From Symbiodinium kawagutii (Eukaryota; Sar; Dinophyceae; Suessiales; Symbiodiniaceae): 64,000 bases of DNA. The position numbers and the translations under genes are program-made. The DNA lies in assembly GCA_009767595.1 (NCBI GenBank), contig VSDK01012688.1:529106-593105 (forward strand), written 5' to 3'. Position 1 is the first letter of the stretch. Each line of letters starts with the position of its first letter. Below, one piece after another: positions 28,978 through 41,387 of the stretch. Below the pieces are notes generated by a model. The model was not told the origin of the DNA and did no database searches. It worked only from the letters and a program-made list of their open reading frames with translations.

Positions 28978-31900
28978 CAGTAGTAATAGCAGTAGTAGTT
29001 GCAGCAGCAGCAGCAGTAGTACTAGTAGTATTACTGGTAGTAGTACTGGTAGTAGTACTGGTAGTAGTACTCGTAGTAGTACTGGTAGTAGTACTGGTAG
29101 TAGTACTGGTAGTAGTACTGGTAGGGTAGTATATACTGGTAGTACTGGTGGTGGTGGTGGTGGTGGTAGTAGTAGTAGTAGTGGCAGTAGCAGTAGCGGC
29201 AGCAGTAGTAGTAGTGGTGGCAATAGCAGTAGTAATAGCACTAGTAATAGCAATAGTAACAGTACCATTCCTCCGGAATTACACCATTTCACAATCTTGG
29301 CTACAAGGTTTATTGAACAACCAACATCATTGTTAGCCAACCATTTGCCGTCATATGTGGGCAAGCGTTAGTCACCTCCAAAGATCAGTCAGCTTACGGA
29401 AGAGTATCAACGATATTTAATCAACCTCCGTGGATCAAGCAACCAATAATGATAACTTACTAAACAACCAAGAACATCAATTGCTACTGGTATTGGCCAA
29501 CTCTTGACATCATTTAGAGCAAACCATTTGTGGTTGTCAAGCTCAAACCACTAGCAGCACATATTATGAAGCTATGATTCTTTATTGTGGTGGTTGCAGG
29601 TATTATCAACATCATCAGTAGTGATTAAGCACCTTATTAAGCCAGACAGTAACAACTATGATTAACCAGATACCAGCGGGATTGGTAAGCAACCACTGGT
29701 TCTTGTGCCTGATATTATTGACCAGAATGAGAACATATACTCCCCTTTAGTCGTTGCCAGTATGATACTCCTCTTGCAATGGTTATTGCCATGGCAATAT
29801 ACCGATTGAATGTTTGCTTGAATGTTTATCACTTTATGCAGCGTGCATGACAATCAAAAAGACATTTCATGAGTATCATGGTTTCCGCAATGGTTGCCCT
29901 TCACTTACTTTGAACTCTAGGCAGCCACTCAACAACCAGAACCCCGGCACACCATGGCAGAAACTTCTTTTCCGCAGTAGGCACAAACCCCTCAGGTTCT
30001 TGATACAAAAAGCAACGGACATGACTTCAAATCAAGTCCATACTGGTGATTGCACACTGATCAGCCTTTCTTGATGTCACATGCCTCCAAAATTATTGTT
30101 GATTTGAAGGTCTTTTGTTCATTCTGGTTTGTTGCCTTAGCCGCATTGTGTCGACTTCTTCTTGCAGCCTGTAAGTTCCTCTGTGGATAACCGATCTCAA
30201 GAAATCTGCTCCCATGTGCTTCGTTAAAGAGTCTGACAACTGGACGCGTCCGTCAACCCAACGGATGCAACCGTTATGTCGGCGAAGGTATTCACGTATG
30301 ATGGCCAAATCGATTGCTGTTCGTTTGTCTGTGTTACTGCTAGTGGATGAATTGGTCAAAGCATCGTAGATACTCTTTGCGTCCGTTATAATGCCAAATT
30401 CTAAAGGTTCTAACATGGATTCCCAATCTATTTCATGACCCTTCAAAAGATGTGCATGAAACATCTCGGCCAGCAAATATCGGAACCAGCAAGCTACGGC
30501 TGCACTTTCCACCACTCCTTGTGTCTCTGCACTCAACGTGGACACAGTTCTACGCTTCAGTGTATGACTTTTCCAAGAAAGCATGGAAAATTGTGTGTCT
30601 TTTCCTTCAAGCATGCTTCGACTGGTGGATAGCACGATATATCCGGCTTGTGACTTCAAGTCACCATCACTGTCTTTTGCATTTGCCCATGCAGCATCGG
30701 ATGAGACGACAATGCACAAATCTTCTGGATTGATTGGTCTCACAGTGATACTCAAATCTTTGTATTGCAATGCTTCCTTCAAGATTTTATTGCATGTCTT
30801 CAGATCACCAATGGTTGGGCAAGGAAACGATTGCATCAACAGTGACACGGCTCCGGCTAAGTCGACTCTTGTTTCTTTTGCAATCCAACTCAATGCACCC
30901 ACTTTGGATCTCAACAGCTTGATTTGCTCCATGGTGCATGGTTCATCGTTATCACTATATTTAGGTATTTTGTATCTTCTCTTGACATTTCTCCTTAGTA
31001 TAGTAGGTCTGATTTACGGTGATGGATCCATCATCATGTTGTAGAAGATCTTTGCCACAAAATCTTCCTTTGTCATGTTCCCATTTCCCAAACCGATACT
31101 TTTGTTGAAGTTGTATCATCAGTTGTTGATGTCGCTCATTTCCACCACTGATCAGATCATCGGTGGCTACCATGATCAATCCTTCCAATTGCCGAGCATC
31201 ACTGGAGTGAAGGAGATAGCAACATGGATCTAGGATCGAAGGTCGATAACCCAACTTCTGCAATTCTCGGTCAAGGCACTGGTTCCATCTATATGGTGCA
31301 TCAACTAATCCATATACTGTTTTCTTGATTTCTATCAAGCTTCCTGGTGGCAAGTTGAGTATGCTGCGTTCTGGTGGTTCGCAAAAGAGAGGTTGCTCTC
31401 GTTGAAGCTCATCACCTTGCATGAAAGCCTGACTGAAGTCTGCAAAATGTAGTCTCCATTGTTTCGATGAAATGGCTTGCAATCCTAGCATGAAGGTATC
31501 ACGATGAATGACTGGTGATGACGCACAAACATTAAATATGTCTGGATCTTTGTCTCCTCGTGCAACCCATCTGCTTTTGGCTTTGCATGGTACATTTTCT
31601 GGACTGCAATCAAGCACTTGATCTTGACTCACTTGACTCATGTCATCTATGGGTTTCGCAACATGTAACAACCTACTATGCATGATTCTTTGTGGCATCT
31701 GTTGTCGTATTCTTTGTGATTCTCTCACATCAAGGACACGAATGGCTCCATTCTCTATGTTTGTGTTCCATTCCTTTTGAATTGCCTTGACAAACAGTGC
31801 ATAATCATGTTGATTCAAATCCTTCAGATTGATTTCTTTGGCCGCCCGTTTGTTTGGATTGTCTTGACTTGTCTGACTGAACAGAATGTCTTTCTTTTCT

Positions 31901-34323
31901 AACCATAAATCTTCATCTGTATCAAAAGCTTCAGTGTCTGATTGCATGATATCATCATCGGCGACGGAAGGAACATAGCTCAGGCTATCGACATCTGATT
32001 CTTCCTTGATTCGAGGAACTTTCGAAGGTGGCAATGCTCTTGGTGGCATCTTTGTGGCATGTCGCCTTCGATTGGTCGGGTGACCCTTGTTATCCGGAGC
32101 ACTTGGACTGGGTCGAGGTTCTCCTCGAATGTCGCTCAAACCACTGATTCTTGCTTCTTTGAGTTGATCCCGAACCTTGCAAAGATTCTCCAGCACCTCA
32201 CTGCATGACATTTGTTCATCCTCACTGCTATGACGACATTGTTCTGGAGCAGCTTTAATTAAACGGCCTTGATATGCTAGATATATGCTGGATGGATATT
32301 GCACTGCAACAACACGACATGGTCCATTCCAGAAAGCATGGTTTGGCTTTCTGGATGCGGAGTGATGGATGCCTACTTTGTTGAACTGGCCAGTGGACCA
32401 AAAGTACACCAGTTGACCAACCCTGAAATCATCAGTTCTTCGATGACCACTTGCCAGTGCTCGACGGATAGCATCCGAACATTCGCTGCTAAAGAAGGCC
32501 TTCCCTGCACATTCTCTCATTCTAGCCTGTCGTTGCAAGGTCACGTCTCCAATCTCTAACATGGAATGATGCATGAAGTTGTCCTCTTGATCACGATGCA
32601 TGAGAATGTCTCCGGGCATGGCTGGAGTATAGCCAAAGACTCGATGGATTGCTGAGTATCCTCCTCTGTGGCACAGTCGGTTCTTGTACATTGCAACCGT
32701 GTCAATCAACTCTAGGATCTCACCTTCATCTTCTGTTTCCCCATAGTCTAGACTAGCCTTGCTAAACATGGTTTTGAAAGAACCACCTTCTCTCTCCGTG
32801 ATAGCATTCTGTGTTGGGCTTTCAAGACTAGCAGGGTCTACTTCAGATCCATCAGTTGAACATCGGTACAAGAAATCTGCTAAGAACTCCTTTCCAAGAT
32901 CTGGCTTGACAATGCGTGGAGGTCCAAACAGCTTTACCCACTTTCGATATGCATCTCTGGCATCACTGGCTCGGTTTCCGGCTAAAGGCACTATCATCTG
33001 ATATCTTGTACTCCAGCACACAATGTTGAGACATTTTATAGATGGATCATGATGTTTGATTGTCACCGTGTCTACTCCTACAATTGTGTTGAAGGGTAGC
33101 TCCCTTGGTGGTGCGGCTCTTCTCCATGGTTTAGGTCTTGTGTTCTCATGGCACTGTGAACATCGCAAGTTCTTCGCAAGTCCTATGGCTGCTTTGCTGG
33201 CACCTCCCATCTTAAGGATTCTGACAAAACGATCATGATATGGATGTCCCATGCCTTTATGTGCTTTGAGCAATTCTTGGTTGAGTGCTCTTCTTTGTTG
33301 CGGTGAGAGTGCTTGCACTGCGGCCTCTTCATCGACGTTCAAAGGATTATTGGACTCCTGGGCTTCTTCTGCCTCTGCTGCATCGACAGCAAAGATTTCA
33401 CTCTGCTGTGGAACGGAAGGTTGACACTCGATGGGAGTTGGCTGTACATGAAATGGTTCATCTGTGTTTCTCGGTTGAGTCAACTTGTGAGTAACAAACC
33501 ACATGTCGGCCGGAGTTGAATCACTAATGGAGAACCAGTTCATTTGAGTCACTTCCATTTCATGTTGACCTTCTCCTTCAACGTGTGTTGAATCCGATTG
33601 ATTCACTGCATTCGAGGTCCGATGCACGAATTGCTGATATGCACGCAACACTGCATTCACCAAAGTTGTGGTATAGCTGGCTGCGGTCAAGGATCTTGGA
33701 ACTCCATTGACACTTCCCACACACTGTTGGTGTTTGTGCTGTTGGTTGCATGTTCGCTTCAAAGCCCTTGCGATCATCCCATTGTTGGTCATGAAACCGG
33801 TACGCTTCCTAATGGGAACATTGTTCGCATCAACCATCCCAAACATACACTGATCTGTCCTAACCAATATTGTGCTGGGAAGGTTAAGGAGTTTTCTAAT
33901 TGGTTCTTCTTTGCATGATCTGGCATTCCACGGTTGCTCAAACAGGTAACTGTTTCCTTTTCGCTGTTGATGTTTGCAAATCACGGCTGCGAAGTTAAGA
34001 AGCAATTGAGCGTCTGCCAGCTTCTGTCGGAACACGGGATCAGCAAGACAGGTTTCTCTGGATCTACCAAGTCCTAGATACTGAAGTTGTGAAAACATCT
34101 CACATGGAGGAGTGACAATGACCAAACCATAATCATTTTCTTTGAAATGCTTCAAACAACTTCTTCTCTGCTTGGGGTCTAGGAGCTGGTGACCCAGTCG
34201 AAGATCAAAAGCCTTGCCTGGGATTAGTCCATGTCGGTCAGCTCGCGAAGTGAACCTGTCTGGGCTGTAGACCTCACCTATCAAACGAACTTGGAAGATA
34301 TCTTGAATCAACTCCATAGGAAT

Positions 34324-34410
<87 letters not shown>

Positions 34411-37400
34411 TTGTTCACTTTCCAACTCTTTGATCTTTGTTTGAAGGTCACCCAGAATTCTCTTGCGAACTCCGTGCTTGATCACGGACTCACATCCCGT
34501 GGACGTGACTTCTGCTTCCTGCCACTCACTTCGGTCATCCTCTGCACCGTCTGGCCGTCCTTGTACTTGGTCACTTCCTGCAGTCCGCAGATTCGGCATG
34601 TGCGCATCTTCTGATACGCATTGGTTCCCCGATGGTTCCATTCGTGATCGCATGCAGACTGTGGACTGCTGGTGGGTGATCGCTGGGTGGATGGTCTTGC
34701 GGTGCGTACGGGACTCGATTCGTCTTCGGACCAAATCTTTGATCTTCGGCTTGTCCTCTTGGAGCTGGTACCACTCTCCGATTGGCTGTGGTTGAGTTTC
34801 TCCATCTGCACAGCCTTGGTGTCGCCACGCCACATGAAAAAGGAGCACTGGTTCGGATCTTGTGGGTCCACTGGGCATCGGTATAAGGTTCTCATGTAGT
34901 TGGGACCCTCCTTCCTGCATGTGTATACGATTGGCTTGAATCCGCAGTAACATCTCATCTTCGATGGTGTTTCCATCTCCGGAGGCTGGTGGGAGCTGGA
35001 TGCTTTCCTTTCCTTGCTCCGAGTTGATCCCTTGGTCGATGGGGGACCACTCACCAAATCGAAGCTTCCGGTTGTGGACGTTTCCCATCGATTCTTGGAT
35101 GACTTGCGGCGGCCACTCTCCTGACTGCGTTTGTCCTGAACCATGGTTTCCATGACCTCTTGCAGGTTGTTCACCTCTTCCATGTCGGCCACTTGCATCA
35201 TCATTGCCAGTACCTGCATCATAAGCCCGAGAAGTGGAATCCCGAGTCGAATCAGCAACTTCATCATACTGCTGACATGCTCTCGGATCTTCATCTTGTT
35301 GACCATGCGTTTCCAGTCGGGAAGGAACTGATAGGTCGGATACCCTGAGGTTCCTGACATGTCGCGACATGTCCTCTTGTGGGGTTGAGGTTCCATGTTG
35401 ATCTTCGAGCGAACTGGAATCACAAGTGGGCTTGGTCTCTCCAATGCTTGATACAAATGATTGCTCAACATGTGACGGATTGGTGACATGACGGCTGACT
35501 TCGACCTTCTGGGATTGCGGCTCTGTCTGCATCGAAAGTTGATTACCTTCCCCATAATGGTAGCCATTATCAACCTTAGGTTTCCCATCAACTTCCATAT
35601 CTACTTGTTTAAAACACTCATGAATTGTCTCATCAACCTGGTTTTGAGACGTGTCTGCATGAAGTAGGAACACCTGGCATTCATCACCGATGATTTTTCT
35701 CACTGTCCATGTGTCATCTCTGGGATGCGGAGGAATCTGATCAAAATCGAAGACTCGCAAGCACAGTTGTCCTCGGGCATTGTAGAACATGTGCCCTTCT
35801 TGTTGGATCTGTGAAAAATACATGGTGTCGGATGAAAGATCAATGCTGCAACCTAGAGCTCTGATGATTGGAAGCGACAACAGGAATGGTGCTTCTGGCG
35901 TGTCTTCGAGGATTGCTGCTCTGATCATACCTGGACGTCGGCCAAAGCAAACTGGGATGAGTGCAACCTGGCGAGTTACTGTTTCTCCTCCTACACCTGC
36001 AAATCGAAAAGACTGATCAACAAACTTGATATGCAAACCATCTGGGAGACTTCTGGCAATTCGACTTAAGGTTGCACTTCCAATTGCTGAACGTTGGCAT
36101 CCAGTGTCCACTACTGCAAAACTTCCATCGGCACATGCATGATACATGCCGACGGGAGAAACACTTTCTGTGCTTCTGTCTTGGTCTTGTTGAAACCTGA
36201 GGGGTTTTTGTGCATCATGGTTGAACATCTCCGGTTTCCGTTGCATCACTTGACGAATGCTCTGTTGCATTGGTGGGGAAAACTCGTGTAATCCTATAGT
36301 CCTACTATTCATGTTTCCCATATGAATAGCATGCCATATGACCATAGGACAACTTCCCTATTCATGTGCATGTGATGCGGCCCCGGACTCATGACTGGAT
36401 TCACTGGATAACGGCTGTACAAGTGACCACCACGTATGCGAAGCGGCGGCACCGCCATTGTGCATCTGACCTGAATTGGATGCATTCTTGGATTGGGCTG
36501 CCTTGGGGCATTCACGATGCCAATGACCTAGTTCATTGCAGTTCTTGCATCTGGTGACTGACTTCAGCTGTTGAAGATCCCTTCGAAGACCTCCGCTGGG
36601 AGCAGATTGAGATCCAACTGCTCGAAAGCCTCTGGCATTCTTGACATCCCGCTTTTGTTGTTGAACTTGCCGGTAAGAAAGGTGAGGTCCTTTCTGGAAC
36701 TTCTGCTTGATCATTGTCATCAAGATCTCTTTTGCTCCATCTTCACTCACCTCACTCATGGCTTCTTCGGCGTCGAGTTCACCCAAAGCCTGCTGAATGA
36801 TGTCATAGTCTTCCTCCTCGTTCGGATCGACCACATCATTTGGCATCAAAAGGGTCTTGTCCTCGGTCTCTTCATTCAACCAAACTGCTGTCTTCTTGGT
36901 GTTGCTGGAATCCGACTTGTCATTGTCTCCTTCGTCGATCAATCTCATCTTCAACTTCCTCAAGCCTTCAATGACTGAATCCAGTTTGAGGTCGCCACCA
37001 GTCAGAGTGATGAGCCGTTCAAGGCTCTCAGGACTCAACTTGGCCTGACGCAAAAACAAGAATCCAAGGGCTTCTGGTGGAAGAGAAACTTTGTGTTTCT
37101 CTAACTTGCGAACAGCTTGATCAAACCGGTTTCGATATGATGGCAAGTCATCTTGGTCACGCTTGAGGTTGCTGTAGAACAATTTGAACATCGCATGGTA
37201 CAATGATTCCAACTCCTCCTTGCCGTAGTACTCCGGTCTTCCCAACAACTCCAGCAATTCTTCACCATTGCGGGAACTCTCAAGCCATTGGTCATCATCT
37301 ACCTTGTGTTTGACTGCTTCAAATGCCCTTCCAGTCAAGGCTTGAAGTAGACGAGGTCCCTTGGCCTTCCCGTCGAGGTTCGTCGACAAAAGCCAGAGTT

Positions 37401-40400
37401 TGGCTCGAAGCCTGAACTCCTCAAAGGAGCCCGCAGAGCGGTCCCCATCATATGTCGGAGGAGGTCCGACGGATCCTCTCTTGCTTCCTTCACGGTCACT
37501 AGCTAGCTGAGAACTGCGAGCTTGACTTTCACTTTGGTAGGATGAGTCTTCATACTCCTCATCCTGTTCCACCCTCCTGGATCCCTGCCACTGACGCGAC
37601 ATCAGGGTCAGAAAACAGGCTCAACGCTACCAGCTTTGAACTCTAGGCAGCCACTCAACAACCAGAACCCCGGCACACCATGGCAGAAACTTCTTTTCCG
37701 CAGTAGGCACAAACCCCTCAGGTTCTTGATACAAAAAGCAACGGACATGACTTCAAATCAAGTCCATACTGGTGATTGCACACTGATCAGCCTTTCTTGA
37801 TGTCACACTTACCCACAAGACCGCTGATTGATGGCCTTCCCGGGTACCCAGGATCACCTCTGGAGATGTGTCCATTTTGCTGAAGGCGGAGCGATGTGAC
37901 CGGCAGTGGTTACTAATGAGTGTTTCTCAAGCCAGTTTGGGGACCCCAGTTATCATCCACAAGTAGTCATTTGGAATGACGAACCAACCTTTCTTGGGGG
38001 TCCCCTATTTTGAGAATCCACCATATTGAGGGGCAATGACATTTAGTGATGACGACCAACTGTCCTATTGTGATTTCGGATAAACAGGCAAAGGTAGGCA
38101 ATCATGATGTTTCATGATGTTGGATATCGAAGTCCCAAACCGCTCCTTACTAATCTGGTTCATTCGGTCCCAGGGTGTTCTCACCAACCGCTGTACCAAA
38201 CTCAGATGTTCTCCCAAGTTCACGACAATGACTTAAGATCGGGACTGGATGCCTTTCTAAAAACACTCTGAATACATAACCCAAAATTCACGTATGAACC
38301 TTCGCACATGTGATGTTTTTGTACACCAGGGCCGCAGTGGGATGCACATTTTTTTCATCCCTAGGCCATACCAAATAGTGCTCCATATTGCAGCTGACAC
38401 ACTGGGAAAACTGAATGACTCATGATTGATGTCGGTATATTGTTGAATGAGCATGCAAACCAGCCAATGGTTACTGTCCGTGCCACGCAACTCCAAGGGT
38501 GCCAGAAACATATGTGGGCGGTACCCATCAATATCAAGCAATCTTTTTGAGGCAACTCCACCACCCAAACCACTGCGGGCATGTCGTGTGTTTCAAAGTT
38601 GAGAATGTTGATGGTCTTCAGACCAAACAGTGTTTGGAGGGTGACTAGGGGACCCAATCATCAACCACTACAATCATCATATTGCGATGTAACGTGTTCA
38701 ATCAATCACCTGTTCGGGTCATGGCGTCGTCGGCTTAGCTGTGCAGGCTGGCTCCAGCTTGGACATCAAAGCCGAGCGGGCGAATCCTTTCGGCAAATGG
38801 CTGCCTGACAAGGTACGGCTTTCAACAAGCGCAGCTTGGGGATGGGATGATTGGACTGAGCTCGGAACTGCAACATTGAATTTCTATGAGTTTTTATGGT
38901 ATATACGGTAAACTATGGTAACACGCATATGTATGTATATACATACATGTATTTATGTCTGATTACACATTACATATATTTAGATGAGATCCTCAACACC
39001 GCCACCATCACCATCACCATCATCATGGAATACACTTACATTTACATATTTGGACCCTCTGTCTCTATCTCTCTCTCTCTCTATATATATAGATAGATTT
39101 AAATATAAATAAATAAATAAATATATATATATATATCTATTCATTTTTATATTCATACATGTACTTACATCTAATTTACATATTTGAATATTACCCTGCG
39201 TAGATCCGAGTGCACAGCTTGGTACATTTCACGCCAGGTCTGGCTGAACGTCTTGGCGCTGTCACGGCAGGCCTTCGGAGTGGATCAGACTCTGGGCGAA
39301 GGGCGCGGCTCGTGTGGCGTCGTGCGGTCGGGACGGCCTGAGATGCCACCCAGCGTCTAGGGTTCATCATGGTCGGTTAGTGGTTCATAGTGGTTAATAG
39401 TGCCATGGTTAATTGTGGTTCACCATCTAATGTCCTTATAAATGGTTAATAGTGGTCGGTTCATACTGGTGAATAACATTATGGCGAATAACATTGACAA
39501 CCAGCAACCAGCAATGATCATAATGGTTGATGATGTTTAGTAACGTTGATAGCCAGCAATGATCCTAGTAAGTAACGTTGATAACCAGCAATGATAAGAA
39601 TAGAGCCATCAACAGTAGTTGGATATGGCTATGGGTCATCAGAAAATCATCTCGAAAATACATGTGTCAACATCCCGACAGCTCGCTTGTTTGATCATTT
39701 GAGGGATGTGAACCACCAGGGTAACAGGCGCCCCTGACCCCCATATGCTTGTTTCTGCTGACGGTCCGAATTACGGCCCCGCAGGTTTTATGGTTTTTGA
39801 CAAGTTTCACGCCTGCGCGGTGGTTCCACGTGGCACGATGGTCACCGGTGTAATTGGGTTGGGGTGGGGTTGGGGTGGGTCATGATCTTCTGACATATCA
39901 TGATCTTCTGACATACGTCCACGTGTGCATCTTGGCCATGCTTCCGCGCAACTTGGTCAAACCGGGTTCTGTGCCTCCAACGGAGTCTGTTCGTGACATA
40001 GAGGCAAGCAAACGATCGTCTGGAACAGACGTGCCGAGTGCATTCTTTTCAAAAGATTCACAAGTCACATGTGCATTCCGATGGCTGCAAAGCATGGGCC
40101 AATCACTGCAAAAAACGTGGCCTGAATCACAAAGCTGTGAAACACAAGGACATGCAGTTTGTTGAAAAGGACTCCGCGCCCAAAAAGGGCCAGAGTAAGT
40201 TGATAGGAACTCAGAAAATAAATCGTTTGTGGTAGGATCTGAGAAAGTACCTCGGTGGTACAGAAAGGACAAGGACGTGAATCCACGCCTGTCCAGGTAC
40301 ATGTACTCTTACATGTTTCGCAGGAACAGTCACTTCTTGTGGGAGGACACAGCTCAGCTGTGCAAACGCCAGAGATGAGAAAAAAAGGCCAGCAGCAAAC

Positions 40401-41339
40401 TCTTTGACGAGATCTCCTTTTGTGACAATGTGACGAAACCATGGCAGGCGTGTGACAAACCTCACGTGGCCTTTCAAAGTCCTGCAAATACCAATGAAAA
40501 GTCTCATGTCCATATCTATGCACACCTTAAAAACAGCTACGAAAGCTGCGTTTTGAGACATCTCCACAAACCAGAACGCTCATAAATAGCAGGGCCGCAA
40601 CGCGGACCGTGACCTGGTTTCTCAAGCCATGGGGATGTCCAAAAAATGGTTGGTTTATTACTACAACTGGTTCATAGCTAAATGATTTGGGCATACTTCT
40701 GTGGCTTGAGAAACACCCATATAAGGGCTGGGTTGAAACATAGATTTATGGACACCATGATCACTAAGAGTGCATGGAATACTGACCATTGTTGAGGTAC
40801 AGCTGACAGAACCGGTACTTGAATGCTGCTTTATATCTGGGACTACAGCTAACCAAGATCTTTGTCAATCAACCCATGACTATTAACAGTAAACCAAGTA
40901 AAACGCCTTCACTAATGACTAAACCCACCATGCAATCTTACAACAGCATGAGCCAATGCGACAAACGAATCATCGATTAATTGCGTGCTTTCTATGGTCA
41001 TAGTTCATTGTTCTTGGTTGGTTCCTTGGTGGGGTGATTTTGATATATTTTAAGCATGCGACGCTGATTCTCGTATTGATGGCAAGTATCCAGCTACATC
41101 ATGCGATATCATGATGCATTCTCATTTCTGCTGGTTGTGGTTGTGGTTGCAGTTGCGGTTGTGATTGTGGTTGTGGATGCGCTTGCTGTTGCTGCTGCTG
41201 CTGCTGCTGCTGNNNNNNNNNNNNNNNNNNNNNNNNNNNNNNNNNNNNNNNNNNNNNNNNNNNNNNNNNNNNNNNNNNNNNNNNNNNNNNNNNNNNNNNN
41301 NNNNNNNNNNNNNNNNNNNNNNNNNNNNNNNNNNGGCTG

Positions 41340-41387
<48 letters not shown>

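Larger units (their letters stand above)
29909..37807 (-). mobile_element. Ty1/copia LTR retrotransposon, full length
   Basis: Seen directly: two identical 173-bp direct repeats (29909-30081 and 37635-37807), a 5-bp target duplication CTTAC (29904-29908 and 37808-37812), a primer site, a purine-rich tract and gag-protease-integrase-RT-RNase H order, which defines copia rather than gypsy. It reads antisense to the dynein gene and sits in intron 27, with 39 bp between the target duplication and the next exon. Identical LTRs imply recent insertion or gene conversion. The coding part has one UAG between gag and pol, and a frame change between RT and RNase H. Confidence 0.95.

Noticed and set aside
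28597-29364. 255-residue leucine-rich frame on the - strand
   Set aside because: It is the translation of an AGT/GGT microsatellite, and it overlaps dynein exon 27 on the other strand.
40065-40523. Cysteine-rich 152-residue frame on the - strand
   Set aside because: It is the reverse of the transposase remnant and its flank; cysteine spacing is irregular.
41213-41334. Frames with X runs across N gaps (also 59240-59422)
   Set aside because: Assembly gaps inside microsatellites; no coding inference is possible.
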